Part shown: positions 1-11,260 of the stretch, one piece after another
How the letters are laid out: every line of letters begins with the position of its first letter
Numbering within the stretch: the stretch's first letter is position 1
NCBI GenBank assembly: GCA_030849465.1
Contig: JARVLF010000013.1
Span: forward strand, 868,001-932,000
DNA length: 64,000 nucleotides
Direction of reading: 5' to 3'
From: Moesziomyces globuligerus
Lineage: Eukaryota; Basidiomycota; Ustilaginomycetes; Ustilaginales; Ustilaginaceae
Notes under the pieces: model-generated
The model's database searches: none
What the model was told of the DNA's origin: nothing
What the model saw: the letters and a program-made list of their open reading frames with translations, nothing else
Made by a program: the position numbers and the translations under genes

Positions 1-421
1 CACTTGTGACACAGTAAGGATGAGAAGGTTGAGGATGTGAATGATGGCTGTGTCGGAGTCGTGGAGCTGCACCCTGTGGCATGTGCACAACCTCCACGCA
101 GCGGGAGCGTGCCGAAGCCTGAGCGCGTGCCAAATTTCAATCCGTGCGAGAAAAGCCAAGCGGAGGGCTCGGAGGCGATCAACGGGAATTCGAGCCTCAT
201 GCACGCCCGAAGCGCGAGCTTGTTCATCTCCACTGCTCATCGCTATCGCGCCTCCCACCTGACCCTTGACCTCGCCATCGTCCACGACACATCGACACGT
301 ACGTTCGTCATTGCATTACGATTCCAGCCGCCACGATTGAGCGGTGATCGCACGCCGAAAGGACCCCTAGCATCGTCGAGACTGACTTGATCCGCTGCTG
401 CGTTGCACCTGCAATCACAGA
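1..421. other. Upstream region of the NDUFA6-type gene
   Basis: No coding region is supported here; the overlapping short reading frames resemble no known protein. It presumably holds the promoter and leader of the complex I subunit gene starting at 422. No clear TATA box or repeat is visible. Confidence 0.5.
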
Positions 422-1051
422 ATGACCACGATTCCTAGCCGTCTGGCCCAGACCACATACATCTCGAAGAGTCTCGAGGAGGCGCGCAGGCGCTCCACTG
501 CGCTCTACCGCAACTTCTACCGATCTGTGAGTGGCCTGTACCTGTTCAGCGCTATGATCTCGCTCTACAAGAGTTGCTAACCTGTCCGAGCGATGTTGCT
601 GCCCGCCTTGGAACCTGCAGGCCCCCGAGATCTGCGCACTCTACGCGCTGGACGTGCCGCCTTCGACGCTGCGCGCCAAGTTCCGCACACAATTCGAGAA
701 GAGCAAGATGATCAAGGATGTGGCGGTGCTCGACGTGATGCTGCTCAAGGCGCAGCAGGAGTACCAGGAGACGATGAACGGCTGGAAGACGTTGCCTCAC
801 GTCATGAAGTGGTTCGCCGAGGAGGAGGTAAGTGTGCCCAATCCAACGTCGGCTTGGCATGGCTTCGGGCCCGTGACTCGGCGTTACGCCCGGCGTCACG
901 GACCACTGTGGTGGCTACGGAGACGAGAAGCTGACACGAGCTTTCAAACTGCGCTTTGTTCTCACAGGCACCCGCGACACCGGAGGGCTTCTTGGAAAAG
1001 TTCTACGCTTCTCGAGACGAGGGACGTGGACCCATCGGCACCGGCATCTAA
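422..1051 (+). CDS. NDUFA6: NADH:ubiquinone oxidoreductase LYR subunit (NDUFA6/B14 type)
   Basis: Accessory subunit of mitochondrial complex I. It belongs to the LYR-motif family, whose members bind the mitochondrial acyl carrier protein at the matrix arm. Exons are 422..526, 621..827 and 968..1051, all joined in phase 0, with donors GTGAGT and GTAAGT and acceptors CAG. The product is 131 aa, close to the usual length of about 125-130. Residues 28-30 are L-Y-R inside ALYRNFYR. The middle part (APEICALYALDVP, then MIKDVAVLDVML) and the C-terminal GFLEKFY match the fungal 14.8-kDa subunit pattern. The family is recognised from these motifs; exon borders are inferred from splice consensus and frame. 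Confidence 0.88.
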
Positions 1052-2932
1052 GCCATCGCACAGGTCTCGCTCAGTCTGCTTATGCTCGAGCCCGCACCAA
1101 TCCAAATCTACCATCCATCAAGTTTGAGCATGGCAGTGCACGCGGACGATCACGGGAGCACGAATGAGGGCGCTCTGCTACGATGGGTATCATTGGAAGC
1201 GCGTTGAGGGTGGACGGACCGGCGCGTCGTCGAAATGCGGGCTCGCAAGTATTGGTTGATTGGACGGAGGTTGGTGACCCAAAACCCACGCTGGAACCGC
1301 TGACACCGCAGGGCATTGCAAGTCCCTGGGCGGGCGGGCGCAGAATTGAAGGTGGGTCCATGCAGGCCAATATGTTTGCCGTGTCGTCACTGGTGGTGGC
1401 GCTTCGATGCGGCTCAGCAGGAGAACAATGGCCTACCGACCACAGACGCCTGCAGGGTCGGGTCTGTTGGAAGACGGAGGACGGCGGGATTGCAACTCTG
1501 TCCAACGCCCGTCTGCTCCTGGCAAGTCGAAATCACCGGTGAAGCAGTGGGTTCGAGGCTACGCTTGCGAGATGCGCCCGAGCTTGGCTGAGATGCTCAG
1601 ACCGACGGCCGATTCTTGGCTTGCCCAGCTCGGTGGGCGTCTCTTTGCGCGTCGTCGCATAGTCCCGCCAAGAGGTGCATTTCACACTTGTCACGGCCTC
1701 ATCACACCTCTCCAAATAGGTTCTTGGCTTCGAGCCAGTTTGTGTATCAGGCCGAGCGCGCCACCCCCTTTCCGGTTGAGCCGAAGGCGCGCGCTCTTCG
1801 CTACTCATACGCGCATACGTCCAAGGATGCTGCGTTTGCTGCGACGCCCTTTCGGAACTGCTTCGGCTTGACAGATGGTCATCGGCTTCATCGCCGTCGA
1901 CTTTGCAGCTCTCCCGCCGAGTACTTGCAGAAATGCAAACAAGCCATAACGACCATTCGAACGTGGAGATTGGGAAGAGGCGACTACGGTAGAGAGTGTC
2001 ATGCATGTATCACTGACGGACATGCCAAACAGCTCATCCGGATCCATCGAGCCTCTGTGTGCAAGTGGCTACAACGCCACTCCGATAGGTGGGCGGACGG
2101 AACTGCGCTCTGTGCTTGCAGGAATGAAGCTGTCAAATCCATGATCATGCCCAGGTGCAGTGATTGGGCTTAGGCGCATTTACCGCACCCGCCTGGAATT
2201 CGGCCCCAAATTCGCCCAATTCGGGAGGCGCGAGCGTGCTTTTGCCAACTGCTCAGCGCTTCGAAGTGCTCGTAAAAGGGCCCGATGCGAGGCGACTCGT
2301 CCAGTCGCAGCGGCGTGTGGCAGTTGAGTGGCAGCCGAGTGGCCGCGCTCAGCATCTTTGGAGCGTCGCAAGAGGCCGCGCTCCCTACAACGGTGGGTGT
2401 GTTCCGACCAGGTCATACACTTACCAGGTGAATGGAGCAGCGGCACAGGGTTGTCAGGATGTGGAAAAGCGAGAGGCGCGCAACCTGCGCGATCCCACTC
2501 GTCCCTGAGCTTTGCCCATTTGCTTCGCTGATGAAGCTTGTATGCCATGATGAGCCCGTCGACACATGGGGCCCAGCAGCCCACCGCGACTTTGGCAGCC
2601 AAAGTGGATCAACATTGCAGCCTGCAGCCAACAAGCTTCATCACGTCGGCGTGTTGAAACCGACACCTGTCACTGCTCTCATCAAACCTCACTGAGCTGC
2701 GTTCCGCGGCGGTCTGCCCGCTACAGTCGGCCGTCGGTTGCTGTCGACCAGCTTGTATGCGATGCATATAATCCCAAGAAAGATGTTGCCCCCATATGCT
2801 CCGGTATCGTGACCCCGCCTTTGCTGCTCCCTAAGCTATACGCATACACACACGTCGACGACCAACCCTCTTCGCTTGTCTGCTACACCACCTCTCCTCT
2901 CTCGTAGCTTCCAACCTCACCCAGCCTCTACC
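1052..2932. other. Intergenic region, 1.9 kb, no gene seen
   Basis: Only short overlapping frames with biased, non-protein-like composition occur on both strands. The right end is probably the promoter of the Clp1-like gene: a TATA-like CATATAATC sits at about 2764-2772, roughly 165 bp before its ATG, followed by a pyrimidine-rich stretch. No RNA gene or mobile element is recognised. Confidence 0.5.
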
Positions 2933-4297
2933 ATGATCATGACTCCGTCTAGCCAGCCTGGGCTGTTCGAGGCTTTCCTATCGCCCTCTGCCTCTGGCCG
3001 TTGTTTCCCCCGCGGCGTCAACGATGTTCCGAGTCCTTCCAAGTCCGGGATCGTCGCTGCGAGTCGAATCGACAAGCTCACTTCGCCACCTTCCGCTGTT
3101 CAGGAGGCGATCAAGCTTCTCGGGCCAAGCCAGTCGTCCTCCATGCCTTCGCCACGCCCGCTTCAGCCCGTCGATGTGAATCTGTCCAAGGCCGTCCGAC
3201 ACCATGCTTCGACCGGTCGCTCAAGTCCACCAGGCTCATCCATGAAGCGCCCTGTGTCGCCGAAAAAGATGCGCTCACCGTCGAGTCTTGGCTTCGCCGC
3301 CCGCTCTCGGTCGTCGGTGAAGCTGCACAAGTCTGCAATGCACTCTTCCGTCTCGGCAGCGCTCACTTTTAAGGGCGACAGGATTAGGGTCAAAGTTCCG
3401 CAGAAGCTGCCCACGCCGCAGCTCACGCCACGCTCCTCTCCCTACGAGGACCTCGTCTCGCACCTCGCGCGCCATAACCTCATCGAAGAGTCACATCAGG
3501 TGGAACAACACTCTATCCCACCCGACTTTCTCCTGCAGCAGTACCTCAACCTCGCCCACTTGGGCAAGTGCAGCTTGTACCATCAGACGCGCAGCTTCCT
3601 GTTTGCGAACCGCGACACCATCACCAAGCACGTGGTGCCTGGCGAGACGCTTCCAGCGAGCGTGCCTCTTGACGTGACCTCGCTGGTGACCGAGCTGCAG
3701 GTGCCGCCAACACATCTGCTCGCCGTGCATTCGGACCGCGAGGCAGCCACGCTGTATGCGGTGCACGGCGTCGTCCTTGCGCTTCAGTGCGTCTCGATCC
3801 CCTTCCTCCCCGCATCTCGGGACACGAACGAGGCCGGCAAGGTCACCAAACACATGCCGGTGCTCGCACTCAAGATGCCCGCGCCGCAGCACTTCGACAC
3901 CACACTGCGCTGGCTCTACACGCAGTCGGCAACGTCGCTGCTGCAGGAGCTGCTGCCGCTCAAGCACATTCTCGCAGTGCTCGCCAAGCGCCGCCCATCC
4001 GGTGTCCCCGTGCAGGATACTTGCCAAGAAGTAGCTGCACTGTCGCCTGCGGATCTGGTGCAGGCCATGTCGACGCTGTCCATGCGCAGCTTTCTCGAGC
4101 ACCTCCAGGCGATCCAGGCCGTGTGGAAGAACGGCGTCGCACTCGGCATCGTCGCCTGGAACTTTTGGGCTCAGCTCGACCAAGCCTGGAATCTCATCGT
4201 CGTCGCCATGGTCGCTTCCAAGCGCAGCGCCCAGCGCAAAAACCTCGCCGCCGCCTCCGAGCTCACGGCCAAACTCGAATCCACCCGTCTCGAGTGA
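2933..4297 (+). CDS. Clp1 (clampless)-like basidiomycete protein
   Basis: Single-exon gene, 454 aa. The start is the first ATG (context CTACCATGATC); the frame extends 5' only through non-ATG codons. Residues 1-150 are Ser/Pro-rich and probably disordered. Residues about 155-440 form a globular helical part with QQYLNLAHLGKCSLYHQTRSF, a segment where LLQELLPLKHIL follows a WLYTQS, and a C-terminal FLEHLQAIQAVWKNGVALG leading into an FWAQLDQAWNLIVVAM helix. This layout resembles basidiomycete Clp1-like proteins. In smuts Clp1 acts in dikaryon proliferation and clamp-like cell formation. The assignment rests on remembered family character, not an alignment, and could be a paralogue. It is convergent with REI1, with 191 bp between stop codons. 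Confidence 0.5.
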   Translation: MIMTPSSQPGLFEAFLSPSASGRCFPRGVNDVPSPSKSGIVAASRIDKLTSPPSAVQEAIKLLGPSQSSSMPSPRPLQPVDVNLSKAVRHHASTGRSSPPGSSMKRPVSPKKMRSPSSLGFAARSRSSVKLHKSAMHSSVSAALTFKGDRIRVKVPQKLPTPQLTPRSSPYEDLVSHLARHNLIEESHQVEQHSIPPDFLLQQYLNLAHLGKCSLYHQTRSFLFANRDTITKHVVPGETLPASVPLDVTSLVTELQVPPTHLLAVHSDREAATLYAVHGVVLALQCVSIPFLPASRDTNEAGKVTKHMPVLALKMPAPQHFDTTLRWLYTQSATSLLQELLPLKHILAVLAKRRPSGVPVQDTCQEVAALSPADLVQAMSTLSMRSFLEHLQAIQAVWKNGVALGIVAWNFWAQLDQAWNLIVVAMVASKRSAQRKNLAAASELTAKLESTRLE

Positions 4298-4488
4298 TCC
4301 GACTCCTTTCCCCTTCTTCGCTTTCTTCGATATACCCCGCGCCAAACCACCTGGTGTCGTTGTCATTTTGTAGTCTCGTCTAGCCCGTTTGGTGAAGTCT
4401 AATCTCAGCTGCTGTTGTGCACATACGTCTTGGATGCGGTGAAGCAAAAGGTGGCGATTGCGAGGATATCCTGGAGGTGCGGGTAGAA

Positions 4489-5997
4489 CTACTGGAGGAG
4501 AGGATCGCGGAAGTGCTTCTGGTTGTTGTTCCTGAAGCCGATCCTGGTCTTGTACTGTTCCCTCCTGTTCCTGTCGCGGAACTCGGTGATGTGCTTCTTG
4601 GCCTCTCTGGCCTCACCTCGGTTCCTCGCCTTGATGACCTGACCGCCCCTACCGGTGACGAGCGTGCCATCGCCGTCGTGGTGACCCATACCGCTCTCTG
4701 CAATGAGCCTCCTCGCCAGAGCGCCACCGCCGCCATATCGGCGCGAGAGATCGTCCTCGTTGCGTCCCGAGCCCATGGGCGTCTCGCGCAGCGACTGCTG
4801 GTAGTATCTTCGCAGCGACCTGTGTCCCAGCCTCGCGCCCGAAGGCAGCACGAGCTCCAACTCGGAATCGCCGTAGCGGATCTGGTCGTCCATCTCCTCC
4901 TCCGAAGCCGCCTTCTTCTTGCTATCCTTGGTGGTCAGATCCGTCACCTGGTCCTCGCCATCCACCTCCATCTCCTCGTCCTCGACCTCCTCGCCATCCG
5001 CGTCCTCCCACTCCTCATCCTCCTCGGCAGGATACGAGCTGGTGAAGTCGTAAAAGTCGCCGAGCTCCAGCTGGTCCTCTGGGTCGGAGTAGGCGATCTT
5101 GCAGTGGAACTTGTCGAGCATGTGATTGCGCACCGACTCGGCATTGTGGAAACCTTTTCCGCGTCCGTTGCAGTACAGGCAGATGTTGCCGATGCTGATC
5201 TTGTCGGCCAGATACGAAATGAGCCCGGGAAGGTCGACGAGGTACTCCGACTCAGGAACGAAGAAGCCGTGCGCCTTGGACATGTGTGCGAGCGTGTCCT
5301 TGAGCTCGGTGAATCCGGACTTGGCACAGAAGATGCACTCGTGGTTGGGGTCCACGCGCCGAGACGAAGCGACCTTGGCGTCGATGGCGGCCTGGATCTG
5401 CTCTTCCGTGGCGTTCTCGGAGACCATCAGCGCCTCGCGAGCGTTGTTCTTCTTCTCTGCGGTGACGACGGCTGCATCGACCTCGGGCGTGGATGCTGCC
5501 TCGGTGGAGGTGGCGTCGGTAGCACTCGGCTTCGGAACTCGGAAGACCAAAGGCACCTGTTCGGCGTCAGCATCGCTGGCGACAGCAGACGAAGGTCCAG
5601 CCTGCGAGGCCCTCTTCTTCTCGAGCTTGGCAGCGTTTTCCTTGTGCTTCTTCGAGTTGAGGTGGTCGCGGTATGCATTCTGCGAGGCGAACTTCTTGTC
5701 GCATGCCTCGCACTTGTCGGGTGTCACGGTAGTCTGGGCCTCTTGTGCCAGGGCCGCACGCCTCTCGAGGATCTTGGCGTTGAAGACGTCGGCCTTGACA
5801 GGTGGCAGGTTGGCGACGCGACGCTTCATGTTGTAGCGGTGCAGGTCCGAGCGGTAGTGCGTTCGCTGGTCTTCGGGGTTGGGAAAGGCGATGCTGCACG
5901 AGAGGCAGGTGAAGAGCGGCGTGTCATCGTCATAGCCCTGCTCGTACTGCGGCGCAGACGACGGCTCGCCGTTGGAAACGCCCACGATGGTAGCCAT
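4489..5997 (-). CDS. REI1: REI1/ZNF622-type cytoplasmic pre-60S factor
   Basis: Cytoplasmic 60S maturation factor. In yeast Rei1 works with Jjj1 to release and recycle Arx1/Alb1 from pre-60S particles. The gene is one exon encoding 502 aa. Four C2H2-type fingers are visible: residues about 30-53 (CLSCSIAF through HYRSDLH), 96-118 (CEACDKKF through HLNSKKH), 221-241 (CIFCAKSG through HMSKAH) and 274-296 (CLYCNGRG through HMLDKFH). An acidic block follows at about 315-350. The family signature ends the protein: RTRIGFRNNNQKHFRD-like, here IGFRNNNQKHFRDPLLQ. The start ATG is the first in frame. It shares a putative divergent promoter region with ubiquitin-L40 downstream of 6000. Confidence 0.95.
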   Translation of the reverse strand: MATIVGVSNGEPSSAPQYEQGYDDDTPLFTCLSCSIAFPNPEDQRTHYRSDLHRYNMKRRVANLPPVKADVFNAKILERRAALAQEAQTTVTPDKCEACDKKFASQNAYRDHLNSKKHKENAAKLEKKRASQAGPSSAVASDADAEQVPLVFRVPKPSATDATSTEAASTPEVDAAVVTAEKKNNAREALMVSENATEEQIQAAIDAKVASSRRVDPNHECIFCAKSGFTELKDTLAHMSKAHGFFVPESEYLVDLPGLISYLADKISIGNICLYCNGRGKGFHNAESVRNHMLDKFHCKIAYSDPEDQLELGDFYDFTSSYPAEEDEEWEDADGEEVEDEEMEVDGEDQVTDLTTKDSKKKAASEEEMDDQIRYGDSELELVLPSGARLGHRSLRRYYQQSLRETPMGSGRNEDDLSRRYGGGGALARRLIAESGMGHHDGDGTLVTGRGGQVIKARNRGEAREAKKHITEFRDRNRREQYKTRIGFRNNNQKHFRDPLLQ

Positions 5998-7304
5998 GGT
6001 CGGAAGATGCGCGATGGATGTCGTGTGGGTCGGTTGCGGTGATTCCGCTGAAATGTGTCCGGGACAGCGTGCGCTTCCAAGACAGTGAGAAGGCGTCTAC
6101 AGTATCTGTTAACGCAGGGGTGAGGTAGGAAAGGAAGCTAGAAGCTGTTGATGATGCTCAGTACGGCCTTGAACTGGCGGAGTGTGGGGATTAGCAAGAA
6201 AGCTCAGTTCGACGGGTCTTCCTGCGTGCCAAATGCAAAGCGCAGCCGAAAATTTCAGCCCGACCTGAGCAGAACCGCCACCTGCGGGCAAGAAGGTGGA
6301 GGCCACACGCGGATTTTCTTAGCTCCGAAATGTTAGCCGATAGGTGTCTCCCGATTCAGCTCGATCGTAGATGAGACCAAAAATAAATTTCACATAAATG
6401 GCGCAGTCTAACATGGTGTCACCATGATTTTTGGCGAGCTCGCACCGACGGCGGATGGTAAACCTCGGCCGAGGTCATACAGTTTTGATGCAGCGCCTCC
6501 TTGCTTCGCCGTCACAGCCCCATATCGCCGAATTTGGCCTTGTACACACTAGGTAGTATCTCATGGCGGGCTTCAGCCTCATTGAGCAATGACGCATGGA
6601 GTTTCGGCGTGGGATACAAGCGTCAAAGCTGCGTACGATGGAAGGGGCGATAGCATGACGAGGGGAGGTTGTGGTGGCTGCGGTCGGGCAGCGCGTGTCA
6701 CGTGCAGAGAGCTGAGAGACTGGGCTGGAGGCGAAATTGCTCAGCTGGGCCCGAGGACGTAAGTCGTGTGCGGCCAAAGACTGGGCTGAGCGGTAGGGGC
6801 AATTTCGGATGAGGCAAGAGACTGCTGAGCAAGCCCGTTTGGCAGAGGCGCGCGAAGGCGGCTGGCCAGCAGCAATGAGCAGTGGCTCGACGAGTCCTTC
6901 GGTCAGCTGCCTCGCGGGGCGGTCGGCAGGCCGTGGACCTAGTCGTGCTAGTTGGCTCAGCTCATCTTAACGATCTCCGTCATCGTCCACCACACTAGAT
7001 CCATCAAGCAAGGTAAGCATCTCGTCCAGCAGCTTGGCATCCGGCACACTCGACCATTCGCAGCAGCACATTGCACCCGCACGACCGTCGACATCTAGGT
7101 GCAGGGAGGAATCCACGAAAGGTTCGCACGACAGATTCGACCGCACTTTTCTCGTCCATCCGACAACAACTCGCCGATCCACATCACTTCGCATCCAGGA
7201 TCAGCTGTATCCGCTTCACTTCCTCCGACCATCTTGCTGATTCGGCTCGCCATCATCTTCACCTTCCACGCAATCCGACGCACCAACGCGCTTCATCCAC
7301 ACAG
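5998..7304. other. Divergent intergenic region between REI1 and ubiquitin-L40
   Basis: About 1.3 kb with no convincing coding frame. It must contain promoters for two translation-related genes transcribed away from each other. AT-richer tracts occur near 6375-6400. The stretch just before the ubiquitin ATG (about 7140-7300) is C/T-rich with many CATC/CACC runs, typical of highly expressed basidiomycete leaders. Confidence 0.5.
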
Positions 7305-8230
<926 letters not shown>

Positions 8231-8598
8231 ACGTATCGTGGCTTCCTCCACTGCGTTTCCTTCTCTCTCTTCTCTCGTCTGCAACGTCACACTCCGCCAT
8301 CTCTCCACACATACATCCGTTTCCCGGTCCACGCTGCTGCACGTAGCTGCGTGCGGCCTGGGCTGTAGTTATGCACGCTGCTGCAGCACGGGGGTCGACT
8401 CCCGTGCTGTGGCTCATTACTGCGCGCTCTACGCGGCGTCAGTTGTTCCACCAACTCTCACTTTCTCTCACACTTGCCAGTGCTGTTGTCGTCTCGAGGG
8501 CAGTTGCTGGTGACGTGCAAAAAATGCATCCGCTTTCTCCTCGATCTTTTGTTTTGGATGTGTGATTCTTGATTCTCAGTTTGGGAGGGGGTGGGGGT
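8231..8598. other. Convergent spacer between ubiquitin-L40 and the cyclic phosphodiesterase gene
   Basis: 368 bp holding the 3' ends of two convergent genes. The sequence is T/C-rich after the ubiquitin-L40 stop. No gene, repeat or RNA is seen. Confidence 0.5.
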
Positions 8599-9359
8599 TT
8601 AGAGAGGGATGCTGTAGAGGGTGTGCCAGTCTTGGGGTGGGCCGGTGTAGTTGACGATGTCGAGGGAAGCGAAGGTGGTTTGGGTGAAGCCTTTGAAATG
8701 GATGCCTTGGGTGTTGGGGGTGTGGGTGAAGATGGCTTTGTCGTGCATGGTGTTGATTTGCGCTTGGGCTTGCGAGGTTGAGAGGGGAGCGTAGAGGAGT
8801 GAGATGTGGGGAAAGTACTCTTGTGCTTTCGTCGATTGGGTGGATGGGGGAAAGTGTTGGTCGACTGCACTCTTGCAGGTTCTGTACAGTTCCAGTAGGT
8901 CCGGCTCTGGGATCAACGAGACGACAATGCACTGTACAGGCAAGTGGGTCAGAACTTAGTCTAGTAGCTGTTTTGGATCGAGGTGGACTTACTTGGAAGT
9001 ACGAGCCTCTTGTTTCGACGTCTTTGAGCTTGACGTTTAAGCCGTGTTTGTCTGTTTTCCAGTTGTGCACCACCTGCTTTGCGACGTCGTGCAGGGTATC
9101 CGGGTCGATGCTACGATCGCCTAGACCGGCAAGCAGCGTAGCGTGGAGAGCGAACTCGGCAGAACACGACGGATTCGCCTTGCGCAGCCTCTCCACCTCG
9201 CCAGAGAGCGCAGTCGTCAAGCCTCCAGCTGCAGGCACAAGCCAAAGAGCATAGCCTGAAAACACCCCAACCATAACCACCGAAATAGACCAACGTCCAG
9301 GCCTGAAACCGAATGAGCACAAAGGTCAAAGACAAACGACTTCACCCCAACTTACCCAT
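8599..9359 (-). CDS. CPD1: 2H-superfamily cyclic phosphodiesterase (CPD1-like)
   Basis: Predicted to open ADP-ribose 1'',2''-cyclic phosphate, a by-product of tRNA splicing. Exons in transcript order are 9356..9359, 8993..9255 and 8599..8931. The first exon contributes only ATGG. Joining it to the next gives MGYALWLVPA, which matches the family N-terminus, whereas the genomic frame alone has no ATG at that place. The product is 199 aa. Both catalytic H-x-S/T motifs are present: H39-A-T41 in FALHATLLAGL and H131-I-S133 in YFPHISLLY. Introns are 100 and 61 nt, with donors GTAAGT and acceptors TTTTCAG and CTGTACAG. The tiny first exon is inferred from splice consensus and homology; an RNA read would settle it. 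Confidence 0.82.
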
Positions 9360-9622
9360 CGTGAGTGATTGCAGGGAGCGACCGCGATCAGACCCTGTCA
9401 CCGCACGAGCAACACGTTCGCCTCCACACCGCATGCTCGCCGCATAAAAAAGTAACACCTTGTTAAATCTCTCCTGTACGCTCAACATACCACTCGTTCG
9501 TGCCCTCCATCTTCTCACCCGCACAATCCGAACACAAATGAGAGTCAAGGCGAATAGGACCATGAAATTTTGTCAAGCAACAAGACGAATCTGAAGCAAA
9601 CATCGCTGGAGCGCGAGCATGT

Positions 9623-11260
9623 TTACTTCATGATCTTGCCGTCGGCGAAGGCCTTGCCATCGACGGTGGCCTCCCAGGCCATCATGTCCTCGAAGAACTT
9701 CTTGTCCTCGGGCTTGGTGATGTCGAGGGGGGTGATGGTGTACGAGTCGACATCGGGGGCGACCTCGAGGACGCTCTTGGGGTCCTTGCCGCGGCAGATC
9801 ATGACGCCGGTGATGAGGTTGTTGTTGTTCTCGCCAAAGACGCCGACGGAGCCCATGGTGTACTTGCGCGAAGCCTCGAGACGGGCAAAGAAGCCGCCGA
9901 TGAGGTTGTTCGACTGGAAGACGGCCTGCAGCTCGTCGTTGTACTTGTAGTCGAGCTTGACGATCGAGTAGCCCTCGTTGTCAAAGTGCTCAAAGAACCA
10001 GGGCAGCGCCTTCTCGCGCGTGTCCTCGTTCGAGTAGGTGCGCTTCCACTCGTCCAGGTTGAACGACGACTTGGGCAGGTCGTCCAGGGGGTTCCTGGGC
10101 TTGGGGGCCGGCGCGGGCTCGTCGTCCTCGTCGTCCTTGGGCGCAGCCTTGGGCTTCTCGGCCTTGGGCGCAGGGGCAGCCTTGGGCTTCTCCTCCTTCT
10201 TGGGCGCAACAAACTTGATGTTGTCCTCGGTGGGCTGGAAGTCCTTGTAGATGGGGACGCGCTGGCCATTGACGGTGTTGAAGTAGCGCACGACGTTGGG
10301 GTACTTGGAGCGGAAGTTGACACCGCCAAGGCGGCCGAAGACCATGCCGATGGCAGTAGCGACGTGGATGTCGGCGAGGGTGACACGGTGGTTCACGAGG
10401 AAGGTCTTGGTCTTGAGCTGGGCCTCGAGGAAGGCAAAGGCACGGTCGATGGTCTCCCACAGGCGCTGCTCCGAGGCCTTGTTGTAGGGAACCTTGTTGA
10501 GGCAGAGCAGGTAGAGCTGCACACCACGGTTGAGGATCTCCTCGTCGGCGAACGAGATCCACTGGTTGACGAGGGCGGCCGACTTGGCGTCAGTGCCGAG
10601 CAGCTTGGAGTTGTCAGAGAGACCGGCGACTGCGAGAGGGCGCAAGAGAAGGAACGGGAAGGTCAGTCAGAGGTGAACTGTGCCCTACACGTGGTAGCTC
10701 TGCGCTGCCTGCTTTGCCTGACCCGTGCCAAGTGCGCGAGGCGCTGCAACGGTGGGGATCAGGGCATTATGCTGAAAGAAGTATCCTCGACATGGATGAT
10801 TCGGACAGGGATAACTGTAAAAGATAATCTCATCATATAAGGCGTAGGCGGAGACGCCGGCGGCAAGGGCGGGGCGGGATGCAGCAGACGGGCGGCAAAG
10901 CAAGCAGGCGGAAGTAGAGCCGAGAGGGTGATTTGATACGTACCATAGCGGGTGATGGCGTTGCCCTCGAAGAGCGTGAAGCCGTCGGTGCCCTTGAAGC
11001 CGGGGATCTTGCCGTAGGGGAAGTTGGCAAGGTACTCGGGCTTCTGGGTGTCGCCCTTCATGGCCTGGGTCTCAACGACCTCGAGCTCGAGGCCATTGTA
11101 GGCAGCGGCGGCGATAGCCTGTGGGTCAAAGGAGTGGTATAAATCGAGCGGGTCAGTTGATGCATCCCTTGAAGTGGCGGTGAAGAGAGTGGACAAGGAA
11201 ACGTACCGCGTTGGTCTTGGGGTGGCCGACGTAGCCGAAGATCTGACCGATGGGAGCCAT
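9623..11260 (-). CDS. TEF4: Translation elongation factor eEF1B gamma subunit
   Basis: Subunit of the eEF1B exchange complex that recharges eEF1A with GTP. Exons in transcript order are 11207..11260, 10944..11118 and 9623..10629, giving 411 aa, the normal family length. Residues 1-200 form a glutathione-transferase-like domain. A Lys/Ala/Pro linker covers about 210-255 (EEKPKAAPAPKAEKP). The conserved C-terminal domain, about 258-411, begins PLDDLPKSSFNLDEWKR and contains ALPWFFEHFD. Donors are GTACGT in both introns. Intron 1 is 88 nt; intron 2 is 314 nt and hosts a predicted C/D snoRNA (see 10755-10841). In yeast the paralogue TEF4 hosts snR38 in its intron, so the host-guest pairing supports both calls. 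Confidence 0.97.
10755..10841 (-). ncRNA. snR38: C/D-box snoRNA, snR38-like, in eEF1B-gamma intron 2
   Basis: On the coding strand of the host intron there is a perfect C box ATGATGA (10830..10836). A D box CTGA lies at 10759..10762, so C-to-D length is 78 nt, normal for the class. Between them CAGTTATCCCTGT is complementary over 13 nt to the conserved large-subunit rRNA segment ACAGGGAUAACUG. It is followed directly by CCGA, which can serve as a degenerate D' box. Counting five nucleotides from D' selects the middle G of GGG. In E. coli numbering this is 2446, which corresponds to yeast 25S G2815, the known site of yeast snR38, itself encoded in the TEF4 intron. No strong terminal stem is visible, and the ends are set about 4-5 nt outside the boxes. 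Confidence 0.85.

Noticed and set aside
1595..1706. GTGATGA and CTGA about 108 nt apart on the minus strand
   Set aside because: The sequence upstream of the D box is not complementary to any rRNA segment I know, and it is not in an intron.
4417..6042. 541-codon open frame opposite REI1
   Set aside because: Antisense shadow; the minus-strand protein has four zinc fingers and the family C-terminus.
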